Notes: generated by a model not told the origin, from the letters alone. Positions 50,384-60,313 are shown, counted from the first letter of the stretch. The stretch is 64,000 nucleotides of DNA from Phaeobacter porticola (GCF_001888185.1 NZ_CP016364.1:1550001-1614000); one strand, 5' to 3'. Made by a program: numbers and translations.

Positions 50384-51465
50384 TGGCTCCACAGATGTCC
50401 GATACGGAAAAACGAGATAGCGTCGATGCCGACAGCGATCCCCTGACGCTCGACCTTACGGCAGTGCAACGCTACATGTGTGGGCGATTACCGGGGTTTG
50501 ACGCCGACGTCACCGCCACGAAATTCCAAAATGGTCAATCCAACCCCACCTTCTTGTTGTCGACTGATGCCGGCGCATATGTATTGCGGCGCAAGCCACC
50601 GGGGGTGCTTCTCAAATCTGCTCATGCAGTAGATCGTGAGTTTCGCGTGCAGACGGCCTTGCAGGATACCGATGTTCCGGTTGCGCGTATGCATCATCTT
50701 TGTGAGGATGATGCGGTTATTGGATCGTCTTTTTACATTATGGAACAGGTGGTTGGGCGCAATTTCTCAGATCCGGCCTTGCCTGAACTGACATCTGATT
50801 CTCGTGCGGCAGTTATGGACGAAATGAATCGCGTTCTGGCGGCCCTTCATTCCATTGATGTCGACAAGATCGGGCTTGGTAACTATGGCCCAAACGGTAA
50901 CTACTTCGTCAGACAGCTTGATCGCTGGACCAAGCAATATCGCGCGAGCGAAACTGATGTGATCGACGACATGGACGCTCTTATTGCAGCGCTGGACGCG
51001 CAAATGCCGGTGGATGATGGTCAGCGTGGGCTTGTGCATGGGGATTACCGGATCGACAATATGATCTACGCCCAAGACGGCACCGAATGCCGCGCCGTCT
51101 TGGACTGGGAGCTGTCTACAATCGGTCATCCTTATGCTGATCTGGCAGGCGTCATCATGCAGTGGCAGATGCCTCCGGGGCGTGAAGGCCGCGGTCTGGA
51201 GGGGATCAATCGGCGCGATCTGGGGTTGCCAACGGATCAGGAATTTATCGCAAGCTATTGCAAACGCCGTGGTCTTTCGGGAATTTCTGACTTTGGTTAC
51301 TATCTATCATTCAGTTTCTTCCGAATGACTGCGATTCTGCAGGGGGTTCGAAAGCGTGGGCTTGATGGCAATGCCTCGAACCCTGAGCACGCGGCAAGAT
51401 TGGGGGCGTTTGTACCTGAATTCGCACGCGCAGGGCTTGCGGCACTGACGGGCAAGCCTCACTAA
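50383..51465 (+). CDS. APH-fold phosphotransferase (ACAD10/LvaA-like)
   Basis: The 360-residue kinase-like protein has FQNGQSNPTFLL, an invariant Lys block YVLRRKPPGVLL, a catalytic loop LVHGDYRIDNMIY, and VLDWELSTIGHPYADLA as metal-binding segment. This subfamily occurs fused to or beside acyl-CoA dehydrogenases (ACAD10/11); LvaA of Pseudomonas phosphorylates 4-hydroxyvaleryl-CoA. Here it sits between a nitronate monooxygenase-like gene and an IclR regulator with hydratase and thioesterase genes, so a hydroxyacyl-CoA kinase role is plausible. Antibiotic resistance is unlikely. Confidence 0.85.
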   Translation: MAPQMSDTEKRDSVDADSDPLTLDLTAVQRYMCGRLPGFDADVTATKFQNGQSNPTFLLSTDAGAYVLRRKPPGVLLKSAHAVDREFRVQTALQDTDVPVARMHHLCEDDAVIGSSFYIMEQVVGRNFSDPALPELTSDSRAAVMDEMNRVLAALHSIDVDKIGLGNYGPNGNYFVRQLDRWTKQYRASETDVIDDMDALIAALDAQMPVDDGQRGLVHGDYRIDNMIYAQDGTECRAVLDWELSTIGHPYADLAGVIMQWQMPPGREGRGLEGINRRDLGLPTDQEFIASYCKRRGLSGISDFGYYLSFSFFRMTAILQGVRKRGLDGNASNPEHAARLGAFVPEFARAGLAALTGKPH

Positions 51466-51491
51466 AGGGGGCAGCAGCAACAGGACACGAT

Positions 51492-52286
51492 ATGGATAGT
51501 GATGCGGGGACCCAGACGGATGGCGAAAAGGACCGCAATTTTGTCACAGCTCTGGCGCGGGGATTGGATGTACTGCGCGCGTTCAGACGCAATGAGCTGG
51601 AACTAACAAACACCGATCTGGCGATGCGGACGGGCCTGCCGAAGCCGACGATCTCACGGCTCACGTATACATTGTGTCAGCTTGGCTATCTTGTGCAGGA
51701 TTCACAGTCGGGCAACTATCGACTTGGGGCAGGGGTGCTGCGTCTGGGATACGGTGTCTTGGCTGGTATGGATATCAGCGAACGTGCCTCGCAGATTTTA
51801 CGAGATTTACGGAATGGCGAAAATTCATATATTACCAGTGCATTAGGCGAAGCACATCATTCGGATGTCATCTATATCGCGGTGCATCGTTCCCGCGAAG
51901 ATGTATCGCTTGCAGCCCATGTGGGGATGCGGCTGCCATTGTTTTTCTCGGCGGTGGGACGGGCGGTTCTGGCAGGCATGTCGCCTGATCAGCGGGCTGA
52001 GAGCCTGCGCATTGCCGATGTGCTCGATCCTGACCGGGCACAGGCACGTCAAGATAGTTTAGGCCGCGCGCAAGAAGAATACTCCGCGCGCGGGTTCTGT
52101 ACCGGATATGGCGACTGGCGCCGGGACGTCAACGGCATTGCAGTGCCGGTGGTTTCGCTTAACGGAATGCGGGTTTACGGACTGAACGTCGGCGGTCCGG
52201 CCTTTCACGTCAGTCCTGAAGCGCTTGAGAAAACCTATGCCGACCAACTTATCACTGCGGCCGAAACGCTGAGCATGCGCCCGTAG
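51492..52286 (+). CDS. IclR-family transcriptional regulator
   Basis: The 264-residue protein has the IclR winged helix (RGLDVLRAFRRNELELTNTDLA, then LPKPTISRLTYTLCQLGYLV) and a GAF-like effector domain (about residues 95-255). PcaR/PobR-type members control aromatic and acyl catabolism. It lies 26 bp after the APH-like gene and before the hydratase, so it probably controls the cluster. The effector is unknown. Confidence 0.92.
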   Translation: MDSDAGTQTDGEKDRNFVTALARGLDVLRAFRRNELELTNTDLAMRTGLPKPTISRLTYTLCQLGYLVQDSQSGNYRLGAGVLRLGYGVLAGMDISERASQILRDLRNGENSYITSALGEAHHSDVIYIAVHRSREDVSLAAHVGMRLPLFFSAVGRAVLAGMSPDQRAESLRIADVLDPDRAQARQDSLGRAQEEYSARGFCTGYGDWRRDVNGIAVPVVSLNGMRVYGLNVGGPAFHVSPEALEKTYADQLITAAETLSMRP

Positions 52287-52430
52287 TGGTAACGCTTTTC
52301 CAAAGAGGCTCCGCTATACCGGCTGTTGCGTGGAGTTTCGCAGGCCAAAATACTCGACCTTGGTAAATAGACCGCGCATGATGTGACAAATGGCTGATCA
52401 GGCATCCAGCCCAAAAGGAAAGACGCAGAC

Positions 52431-53183
52431 ATGACCGATAGCGAGTGGTTGTTACGGAAATCGCATGGCGATGGTATTCTAGAAATCCAATTGGCTCGTG
52501 CACCGGTCAATGCGCTATCGCCCGCGTTCCTGATGGATTTCGCCTCGACGATCAAAGAGTTGGGTGAAGATCCTGATATTCGCGCTGTGCTTCTTACAAG
52601 TGCATTCAAAGTGTTCTCCGCAGGTCTGGATCTGAAAGCAGCGCGGGAGTTTGATCTTTCTGGTCAACAGGCCGCTGTGCAGGGGTTGAACGAGGCGTTC
52701 TTAGCGCTTTATGCGTTTCCCAAGCCCGTGGTCGCCGCAGTCAACGGGGCTGCGATTGCTGGTGGGTTGTTTTTTGTCCTTTGCAGCGATGTGCGTGTCG
52801 CCCAGGTGAAATCCAAGTTCGGCCTTGCAGAAGTGCAAGCAGGTGTCGATTTTCCCGTGGCACCACTTGAGATTGCGCGCGCGACATTGAACCCGAATAT
52901 TCAGCGTCGTCTGATGCTTACGGGACAAAACATCGGTCCGATCGCGGCGCGTAATTTCAATATTGTTGATATTATCGCTGATGACGCAGAGGATCTTCTT
53001 GGGTATTCGCTGAAAGAGGCCCGGACCTTGGCTGCGTTGCCGCCCAAAGCCTATGCCGCGATCAAACATCAACTGCGTGGCGAAACCATCGCCCGGATAA
53101 GAGCTGCGATGACCAGTGAGACTGTACCCAAGGCTTGGTTCACCGACGAAACCATTCCCGCCATGACCAAAGCAATCGGCTGA
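52431..53183 (+). CDS. Enoyl-CoA hydratase/isomerase
   Basis: This 250-residue crotonase-fold protein has the oxyanion-hole segments FSAGLDLKAAREFD and NGAAIAGGLFFVLCSDVRVA. The usual catalytic glutamates of E. coli-type hydratases are not clear in the LAEVQAGVDFPVAP region; one Glu is kept, so an isomerase or related activity on acyl-CoA is possible. It is read with its flanking genes. Confidence 0.88.
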   Translation: MTDSEWLLRKSHGDGILEIQLARAPVNALSPAFLMDFASTIKELGEDPDIRAVLLTSAFKVFSAGLDLKAAREFDLSGQQAAVQGLNEAFLALYAFPKPVVAAVNGAAIAGGLFFVLCSDVRVAQVKSKFGLAEVQAGVDFPVAPLEIARATLNPNIQRRLMLTGQNIGPIAARNFNIVDIIADDAEDLLGYSLKEARTLAALPPKAYAAIKHQLRGETIARIRAAMTSETVPKAWFTDETIPAMTKAIG

Positions 53184-53216
53184 TCCGCCGTTTGCCTGAC
53201 AACAACAGGAGCGCCA

Positions 53217-54428
53217 ATGGACGCCGCACGCCTTGAGAACCTCAAGACATGGCAAGATCGCTATGTGGAGCACCGCAAATATGCTGGCAGTTCGCTATTG
53301 ATCAATCGGGGTGGGAACGAAGCCTATTTCTATGCCACCGGCTATCGCACTATAGAAGAGGATCTGCCCTTCACGCGTGAAACCGTGGCGCGTATCTATT
53401 CAATGTCCAAGCCGGTAACATCGCTGGCGCTGATGATTCTGGTGGAGCGTGGCCTGCTGCATCTAGATGCGCCTGTATCAGATTTTATTCCTGAATTCAG
53501 TAGTATGCGCTGCCTTGTTGATGGTGCGACTGATGTTGAACAGACGGAAAGCTGCCGTCCACCAACACTGCATGAATTGCTGACGCATACCAGTGGCCTT
53601 AGTTATCCATTTAATCCCGGTATCCTTCCAGAAGAGATGTCCAAGACCGAGTTGATGTTCAAGCCTGATCAGGGTCTGCTTGCGACGAAGGTCACGGAAT
53701 TGGCGCAGCTACCGCTGGCATTTCATCCAGGCACACACTGGGAATACTCTGTCGGCATTGATGTCATCGGTCGGGTGATTGAAGTGGTGACTGGCGGCAG
53801 TCTTTCGACATTCTTGAAACAGCAGATTTTTGATCCGCTGGGAATGAACTCGACAGGTTTTCAGACTATCAAATCGACTGGTAACCTATTGGCGTCATTG
53901 TATTCTCCACTCAGCGGCGATGCTATGGCGCTGAATGACGCTAAGCAAGGTGGCGAGCGTCTTCGCCTGATCGATTCCTATGACAATACTCCCTTTGATC
54001 GCACAAAAATGCAGTCGGGCGGCGGTGGTTTGCTGAGCACGATTGACGACTACATGCGTTTCGCCGAAATGATCCGGTTGCGTGGCAAGGTCGGAAACGA
54101 GTATATCATCGGCCCACAGACTATTGATTTCATGCGCCAAAATCACCTGCGCGGTGATATCGCCTCGATGGGTCCGCAGAGCTTTGCAGAGCAACCTATG
54201 AACGGTATGGGCTTTGGTCTCGGCGGCGCTGTCGTGCTCAATCCTGCGCTGACTCGCTGTCCTGGTTCTCTGGGGGATTTCAGCTGGGGCGGTATGGCCT
54301 CGACGTTTTTCTGGGTTGATCCCGTTCTGGATCTCAATGTCGTGTTCTTTACACAGCTAGCCCCGTCCAGTTCCTATCCGTCACGCGCTGAGTTAAAAGC
54401 GCTGGTTCACGGCGCTGTAACAGTCTAA
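53217..54428 (+). CDS. Serine hydrolase, beta-lactamase/esterase class C fold
   Basis: The 403-residue protein has SMSK (nucleophile Ser62 and Lys65), a Tyr motif in HWEYSVGIDVIGRV, and a late GGMASTFFWVDP block in place of the KTG triad. There is no signal peptide, so it is probably a cytoplasmic esterase (EstB or lovastatin-esterase type), not a resistance enzyme. It lies between hydratase and thioesterase genes, fitting ester or lactone hydrolysis in the same pathway. Confidence 0.88.
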   Translation: MDAARLENLKTWQDRYVEHRKYAGSSLLINRGGNEAYFYATGYRTIEEDLPFTRETVARIYSMSKPVTSLALMILVERGLLHLDAPVSDFIPEFSSMRCLVDGATDVEQTESCRPPTLHELLTHTSGLSYPFNPGILPEEMSKTELMFKPDQGLLATKVTELAQLPLAFHPGTHWEYSVGIDVIGRVIEVVTGGSLSTFLKQQIFDPLGMNSTGFQTIKSTGNLLASLYSPLSGDAMALNDAKQGGERLRLIDSYDNTPFDRTKMQSGGGGLLSTIDDYMRFAEMIRLRGKVGNEYIIGPQTIDFMRQNHLRGDIASMGPQSFAEQPMNGMGFGLGGAVVLNPALTRCPGSLGDFSWGGMASTFFWVDPVLDLNVVFFTQLAPSSSYPSRAELKALVHGAVTV

Positions 54429-54507
54429 TTCCATGACATTAGCCAGCCAAAGGGCAGGGCGGTTCTTGTCGCATTGCCCAGGCTGAAATATCAAAAAGGG
54501 ACGGTAA

Positions 54508-55374
54508 ATGACTGATGCTGCTGAGATTCTCTTGAACCTTCTTGACCTGGAAGAGCTCGACCGAAATCTCTATCGTGGTATCGGATCCGGCGGTGAAACG
54601 CCGACCCGAATTTATGGCGGCCAAGTTATCGCTCAGGCGTTGATGGCAGCCTATGCGACAGTGCCAGATCGATTGTGTCACTCGCTGCATGCGTATTTCA
54701 TTCGTCCGGGTGATCCGTCAAAGCCGGTGATCTACGCAGTTGACCCGTCCCGTGACGGCGGCAGTTTTACAACCAGACGCGTGACAGCACTGCAAAACGG
54801 CAAGCAGATCCTAAATCTTGCGGCGTCTTTCCATATTGTTGAGCCTGGTTGGGAGCATCAGCATGACATACCAAGCGTTCAGGGGCCGGAGACCCTGACA
54901 TCGCGCGATGTTTTGCTACGCAAGTTAGCGCCGAATTTAGATGATCTCCTGCGTGTGGAATTCACCCGCGAGCGCCCGTTTGAAATTCGTGATGTTGAAC
55001 CAAGAGACCCTCTTGAACCTGAAAAATGCATTGATATCAATCATATGTGGATAAGAATGAAAGCGGCAAAGAATGCCAGTCCACAGCTTCAACATGTGTT
55101 GATGGCTTATGTTTCTGACTATGGTCTGCTGGGGTCCGCGCTGCGTCCGCATGGTCTGAGCTTTGTAAAAGGTCAAGCAATGACGGCCAGTCTTGATCAT
55201 GCGATGTGGTTTCATGCACCAGTGAAATTTGACGATTGGCATCTTTATACGATGGACTCACCGTTTGCCGGAGGTGGACGGGGGTTTAATCGGGGCTCGA
55301 TTTTTACACAGGATGGTCAATTGGTCGCCAGCGTCGCACAGGAAGGGTTGATGCGCCCGATGTCAAAGTCCTAA
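54508..55374 (+). CDS. tesB: Acyl-CoA thioesterase II, TesB-like
   Basis: The 288-residue protein has two hot-dog domains, with RIYGGQVIAQALMAAYATVP in the first and HAYFIRPGDPSKPVIYAVDPSRDGGSFTTRRVTALQNG. The second holds SLDHAMWFHAPVKFDDWHLY and RGFNRGSIFTQDGQLVASVAQEGLMR, as in TesB. It hydrolyses acyl-CoA to free acid and CoA. It is the last plus-strand gene of the cluster and meets the SDR gene tail to tail with 9 bp between stops. Confidence 0.94.
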   Translation: MTDAAEILLNLLDLEELDRNLYRGIGSGGETPTRIYGGQVIAQALMAAYATVPDRLCHSLHAYFIRPGDPSKPVIYAVDPSRDGGSFTTRRVTALQNGKQILNLAASFHIVEPGWEHQHDIPSVQGPETLTSRDVLLRKLAPNLDDLLRVEFTRERPFEIRDVEPRDPLEPEKCIDINHMWIRMKAAKNASPQLQHVLMAYVSDYGLLGSALRPHGLSFVKGQAMTASLDHAMWFHAPVKFDDWHLYTMDSPFAGGGRGFNRGSIFTQDGQLVASVAQEGLMRPMSKS

Positions 55375-55383
55375 ATCGGCCTG

Positions 55384-56160
55384 TCAGTCCGCCTGTGGCA
55401 TACCAAACTTGTCTCGCAATCGCTGCATCCCGGTGATCCAACGACCATAATTCGCGGTCTTGGCCTGCATATAGGCTTTGACATTTGGATGCGGCAGAAC
55501 AAGAAATTCTTCTTTCTCAATTGCTTCGACGCAAAGCGTTGCAACATCCTCGGCCGTAATCATACCATCAACGCTTGCCGCGCTGTTTTCCAACCCTCTG
55601 GTCATCGGTGTTTGCACGGCCTGTGGACAGACAACCGAAACGCCGATCCCTTGATCGCCATGGGTGATCGCCAGCCATTCGGAAAATCCGACAGCCGCAT
55701 GTTTGCTGACGCCATAGCTGGCAGCGCCAATCTGATTCAGCAATCCAGCAGCAGATGCAACGTTGAGAAAATAACCGCCACCACGCGCGCGCATCCGCGG
55801 CACCAAATGACGGGCGGCAGAGACATGCGCCATCACATTGATGTCCCAGCTTTTCTGCCAATCGTCCAGCGACGTCTCAAGCCCGCCAATTCTTAGGATT
55901 CCGGCGTTGGAGCAGAACACGTCAATCGGGGCAATCTCACGCTCGATGGTATCAATCATCTGACCAACTTCCGCGTCACACCCCACATCGACGCCATAGG
56001 CTATGCCATTAATAACAGAGGCTGTGTCGTGGGCGTTCTGCTTGTCGAGATCAGCGCAGATAACGTGTCGTGGTTGTTTGGTGGCCAGCACCAATGCAAG
56101 GGCGCGTCCGATACCGGAACCGGCACCGGTAATGACAATCGTCTTATCCTTCAGGTCCAT
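55384..56160 (-). CDS. Short-chain dehydrogenase/reductase
   Basis: The 258-residue protein is a classical SDR: cofactor loop TGAGSGIG, NAG at the beta4 end (CSNAGILRIGG), catalytic Ser in NVASAAG, and YGVSK with the catalytic Tyr and Lys. It probably oxidises a hydroxyacyl or alcohol intermediate of the adjacent acyl-CoA cluster. Its upstream side is interrupted by the insertion sequence, which may have moved or removed its promoter. Confidence 0.92.
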   Translation of the reverse strand: MDLKDKTIVITGAGSGIGRALALVLATKQPRHVICADLDKQNAHDTASVINGIAYGVDVGCDAEVGQMIDTIEREIAPIDVFCSNAGILRIGGLETSLDDWQKSWDINVMAHVSAARHLVPRMRARGGGYFLNVASAAGLLNQIGAASYGVSKHAAVGFSEWLAITHGDQGIGVSVVCPQAVQTPMTRGLENSAASVDGMITAEDVATLCVEAIEKEEFLVLPHPNVKAYMQAKTANYGRWITGMQRLRDKFGMPQAD

Positions 56161-56376
56161 TGAATCTTCTGTTCCTCGTCAGATGGAATTGCCCGAGTGT
56201 CGGTGTATGGCATACCTCCCGCAAGTGTGACGCTACAGTATTTTTTAGTTTACATAATACTGATTATTGGATGCTTTCTTGTACGCGCAAAGCGATAATG
56301 TCACCCATGAGCAAAGCAGAAGTGTCACTCTCCTCGTAAAACGATGTGAGGATGAGCGGACATGGGATGGGTGGTG

Positions 56377-57679
56377 ATGAGCGAGCGCGAGTTGAACCGC
56401 GTGGAAGTTTTGGCGCAGGTCGATGATGGCCGGCTGAGCGTCGACAATGCGGCGAACATGCTGGACCTGACACGTCGTCAGGTTTTCCGGCTGCTCAAGC
56501 GATACCGTCAGGATGGCGCAGCCGCGATCCGGCACAAATCGCGCGGCAAAATTCCAAACAATCAGATCCACAAAGCCAAACGCGACTATGCGTTGGGCCT
56601 GATCAAGGAACAGTATCCGGATTTCGGGCCGACCCTGGCGGCCGAGATGCTGGCCGAACATCATGGCTTCAAAGTCTCTCGCGAGACGCTTCGGAAGTGG
56701 ATGGTTGAAGATGGCATCTGGCTTTCGCGCAAGCAGCGCCGCCAGTTCCACCAGCCGCGTCTACGCCGAGAATGTTTCGGCGAGCTGATCCAGATCGATG
56801 GGTCAGACCATCGTTGGTTTGAAGATCGCGCAGGTCCCTGCACCCTGCTCGTCTTCATTGATGATGCCACCAGTACCTTGATGGAGCTTCGGTTTCGAAG
56901 CACTGGAAAGCTATTTGCTCGAACACGGACGCCCCGTTGCATTCTACAGCGACAAACACACAGTGTTCCGCGTGGCCAAGGAAGACGCCAAGGCTGGCGC
57001 GGGTATGACCCAGTTTGGACGTGCTTTGAATCAGTTGAACGTCGAGATCTTGTGCGCCAATTCAAGTCAGGCCAAGGGGCGCGTTGAGCGCGCCAACCGG
57101 ACCTTGCAAGATCGGCTCGTGAAAGAACTGCGGCTGGCTGATATTTCGGATTTGGAAGCTGGAAACGCCTATCTGCAAGGCTTCAAGGGCCGTTACAACA
57201 CCCAGTTCGCCAAATCGCCGGCCAAGCCTGACAACCTGCACCGCGCGCTCAACGTCGAGCCGGACCGGCTGGATGAAGTGCTGTGTTGGCGCGAGAACAG
57301 GTACGTCGGTAAGCAGTTGACGTTTTCTTATGACCGCAAGCGGATCATGCTGGAAGAAAGTGATGTGACGCGCGGCCTTGTGGGCAAATACGTAGACACC
57401 TACGCCTTTGTCGACGGCCGGTTTGAGGTGCGCTCAAAAGGCCGATCCCTGCCCTACAAGATCTTCGACATGGACCAACGGGTCACTCATGCCGCCATCA
57501 CCGACAACAAGCGCTTGGGTGCCGTGCTCGAGCACATCAAAGACATGCAAGATAAGGCCCCGCCAAAATATCCAGTCAGAACAAATTCTGAGAAGATGGG
57601 GTATAAGCCAAATGGCAAACGTCCCGGCAGACCTTCCAGCGCACGTGCCAAAAAGACGATTGTACAGGCGGCGGAATAG
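56377..57679 (+). pseudogene. ISNCY-type transposase, disrupted by an internal deletion and frameshift
   Basis: The N-terminal part (frame from 56377; alternative ATG 56362) has a helix-turn-helix (VDNAANMLDLTRRQVFRLLKRY) and the first catalytic Asp in IQIDGSDHRWFE, then FIDDATSTLMELRF. The frame breaks near 56890-56910. The C-terminal part continues in another frame from about 56905 with FEALESYLLEHG, FYSDKHTVFRV (second Asp) and QAKGRVERANRTLQDRL (catalytic Glu), ending at 57679. About ten codons expected between ELRF and the next block are missing, so this is a deletion and not programmed frameshifting. The element is probably immobile by itself. Confidence 0.85.
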
Positions 57680-57694
57680 GCCCAGGTTTGCGGC

Positions 57695-57967
57695 ATGGAT
57701 ACTGACGACGACCCAGAGATCATCTTCTCCGATTACACGCAATCCGTTGTCATCGACGGGCATCATTTCGATGTCGAGATATATAAGACCAGCATCCATC
57801 CCGGCTGGATCCTGTCCGTAGAGAACCAGTTCGGAACGTTGACCGTGTCGGACAATCCACCCTTTTTCGGCGACGTCCTCGCCTGGCGCGCCTTTGAGGA
57901 ACTCGTCCGCGAGGAAGGTATCAAAGCCTTCTACAACAAGAAAGAGCGTCGCAAGCTTGGTCTATGA
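57695..57967 (+). CDS. Passenger ORF inside the insertion sequence
   Basis: The 90-residue protein (MDTDDDPEIIFSDYTQSVVI) is acidic at the start and Lys/Arg-rich at the end (FYNKKERRKLGL), with no membrane segment. It starts 15 bp after the transposase stop and lies inside the right inverted repeat, so it travels with the element. The sequence looks genuinely coding. I do not recognise the family; an antitoxin-like or regulatory accessory of the IS is possible. Confidence 0.65.
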   Translation: MDTDDDPEIIFSDYTQSVVIDGHHFDVEIYKTSIHPGWILSVENQFGTLTVSDNPPFFGDVLAWRAFEELVREEGIKAFYNKKERRKLGL

Positions 57968-58282
57968 CCAACCACCGCAAGGCTTATCAACCCTACGATA
58001 TATGACGTCTCCGGGCTGCTAAGCCTTGCTACCGGCAGCGCATTTGGTGACACTTCTGCTTTGCGCAACCAGTGACATTTCTGAATGGTGTTTACATTTC
58101 TTGGAACCTGAAATACGCCTTTCGTGTTGTTGCGCTCTTATGGATCTTTAATGGAGTAAATCATATATACTTTCAACCCGTGATAGATCTCCTTCAGCTG
58201 GTGCCCCTCATTGCGCAAAATCGGTACATAAAGATAACGCCGCAACCGTTGCCGGTGCGGCGTTATATCTTCCCATCAATGA

Positions 58283-58504
58283 CGCCTCAGAAACGCAGAC
58301 GCTTTTCCAGTGGATCTGGACGCCTGGCTGACCAAATATAACGAGCAGCGGCCACATTCGCGACGATACTGCTATGGCAAGACGCCTATGCAGATCTTTT
58401 GCGAGCTGCACATTGCCAGGGACAAGACGATCAGGGCTCCCGAAACATCGGACCGCCAGCAACCTCAGCACAGAAAGCTGAGGTGTCCGTCAGATCAAGC
58501 CTGA
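58283..58504 (+). pseudogene. IS481-type transposase C-terminal fragment
   Basis: The open stretch VDLDAWLTKYNEQRPHSRRYCYGKTPMQ matches the C-terminal end of IS481/IS3-family integrases (DLDAWL, YN, RPHSGR, YGKTPMQ). The frame begins after a stop at 58280-58282 and everything upstream is missing; the ISNCY-like element lies just upstream. It is a remnant of an older insertion. Confidence 0.8.
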
Positions 58505-59092
58505 AGTTTTACATCTTCTGTTCATTTAGATTGACGTGTCTGGCATGGTTGCGGTACCTAGCATGCAGTTATGTTGGGATGTTTTGTGACTTTCGCAGCG
58601 CATAGATGCCAATCATTGGTTTCCATTTGCGTTACTGCAAAGTCATTAAACGTGAAAATACTACGATACGGTTCCTTTCTATATCAGCATTTGCAGGGAT
58701 GCATTCTGGCGTACGCCCAGCCTCCATACATCACCTTTGCGTATAGATCCGTTTGGGTCGCCGAACGGTTCGATCAATTTGCAAAATTTCATGAGTGCAT
58801 TAACTGTCCCCGCGCCGGTTTCTAGCAATGCTTGGGCCTTCTGGTTTACGATTTTAACCATTTTCCTTCGCTATGCCGGTTCTGTAGCCAAAGAATCCCT
58901 TCACTATCTTTGCGGGAGTTCCCGTGTGAATCAGCTTTGCGGTTTTGCGGTCAGACCTTGCATCTATGCCAAGCCTTGTGGCCAAGTTAACCACGATACG
59001 CTGTAAGAGATGATTTACGATCTTAACGAAAAAGCACACCGTTGGTATTCAACGATGCGCTTTCTGCAGTGTTTCAGGCGATCTACCAGTGC
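58505..59092. other. Gap with two small overlapping minus-strand ORFs of doubtful status
   Basis: No recognised gene. On the minus strand two frames, 58854-59039 (61 codons) and 58679-58861 (60 codons), overlap by 8 bp. Each contains a KIVN stretch encoded by a near-identical DNA repeat (TTTACGAT-T/C-TTAAC at 58850 and 59012). They could be real small genes, remnants, or chance frames in a repeat. Confidence 0.35.
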
Positions 59093-60313
59093 CTAGAAAA
59101 AGGCCTGAAGACCTGTCTGGGCGCGCCCAAGGATCAGGGCATGGACGTCATGCGTCCCCTCATAGGTGTTCACTGTTTCCAGGTTGACCATGTGGCGGAT
59201 GACGCCGAATTCCAGGCTGATCCCATTGCCGCCGTGCATGTCACGGGCGTGACGCGCAATTTCGAGTGCCTTGCCGCAGTTGTTCCGTTTGACAATGGAA
59301 ATCATCTCCGGCGCAGCATTGGCGTCATCCATTAGACGCCCCACGCGCAAGGAGGCCTGTAGGCCAAGCGTGATTTCGGTTTGCATATTGGCCAGTTTCA
59401 GTTGGAACAACTGCGTATTGGCCAAGGGACGTCCGAATTGCTTGCGATCAAGGCCGTATTGGCGCGCGGCATGCCAGCAGGATTCTGCTGCGCCCATTGC
59501 GCCCCAACTGATGCCGTAGCGTGCGCGGTTCAAACAACCAAACGGGCCTTTTAGCCCCTCGACATGAGGCAGCAGCGCGTCGTCACCGACTTCGACGCCG
59601 TCCATGACGATCTCACCAGTGATGGAGGCGCGCAGCGATGCTTTATTGGCGATTTTTGGTGCGGACAGGCCCTTCATCCCTTTTTCCAGGACAAAGCCGC
59701 GGATCTTGCCGCCATGGGCTTCCGATTTGGCCCAGACGACAAACACATCTGCGATCGGCGCGTTGGAGATCCACATTTTTGATCCGGTCAACCGGTAGCC
59801 GCCTTCGGTCTTTTCCGCGCGGGTTTTCATGCCGGCCGGGTCAGATCCCGCATCGGGTTCGGTCAGGCCAAAACAGCCGATCCATTCGCCGGAGGAGAGT
59901 TTCGGCAGGTATTTCTGCCGCTGTTCTTCACTGCCATATGCGTAAATAGGATACATCACGAGTGAGCTTTGCACGGACATCATGGAGCGGTAGCCACTGT
60001 CGACCCGCTCTACTTCGCGTGCGACCAGGCCATAGGAGACATAGCCTGCCCCCAGACCACCATATTGTTCCGGAATGGTGGTGCCCAAAAGGCCCATTTC
60101 TCCCATCTCACGAAAGATTTCTGGATCAGTTTTCTCGTTTTCATAAGCACTTAAAACACGCGGTTGAAGTTTCTCCTGTGCATATGCACGGGCGGATGCA
60201 GCGATCATACGCTCATCCTCGGTCAGTTGCTCGTCCAGTCGTAGCGGATCTTCCCAGTTGAACTGGCCGAGGTCGGGGGCGTCTTTTGCACGCAATGCAG
60301 GTTTATCAGTCAT
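59093..60313 (-). CDS. gcdH: Glutaryl-CoA dehydrogenase
   Basis: GcdH oxidises and decarboxylates glutaryl-CoA to crotonyl-CoA, in lysine, tryptophan and glutarate breakdown. The 406-residue FAD enzyme has [51 protein letters not shown] and the catalytic Glu385 in [20 protein letters not shown]. The start region [19 protein letters not shown] is typical. It is divergent from a LysR-type gene, the usual partner. Confidence 0.95.
   Translation of the reverse strand: MTDKPALRAKDAPDLGQFNWEDPLRLDEQLTEDERMIAASARAYAQEKLQPRVLSAYENEKTDPEIFREMGEMGLLGTTIPEQYGGLGAGYVSYGLVAREVERVDSGYRSMMSVQSSLVMYPIYAYGSEEQRQKYLPKLSSGEWIGCFGLTEPDAGSDPAGMKTRAEKTEGGYRLTGSKMWISNAPIADVFVVWAKSEAHGGKIRGFVLEKGMKGLSAPKIANKASLRASITGEIVMDGVEVGDDALLPHVEGLKGPFGCLNRARYGISWGAMGAAESCWHAARQYGLDRKQFGRPLANTQLFQLKLANMQTEITLGLQASLRVGRLMDDANAAPEMISIVKRNNCGKALEIARHARDMHGGNGISLEFGVIRHMVNLETVNTYEGTHDVHALILGRAQTGLQAFF

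Larger units (their letters stand above)
56299..58077 (+). mobile_element. ISNCY-like insertion sequence with inverted repeats
   Basis: The ends are imperfect inverted repeats: 56299-56328 and 58047-58077 share the outer TGTCAC and an inner 18-bp block, GCAAAGCAGAAGTGTCAC. Within lie a broken transposase and a 90-residue passenger ORF. A target duplication is not clear. It inserted between the SDR gene and older IS481-type debris. Confidence 0.78.

Noticed and set aside
50383-51465. Aminoglycoside resistance kinase
   Set aside because: The APH fold is there, but subfamily features and acyl-CoA neighbours point to a metabolic kinase.
53217-54428. True beta-lactamase
   Set aside because: No signal peptide and no KTG motif; it is an esterase-type serine hydrolase.
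56885-56915. Programmed frameshifting in the transposase
   Set aside because: No slippery run is visible, and conserved residues are missing at the break, so a deletion explains it better.
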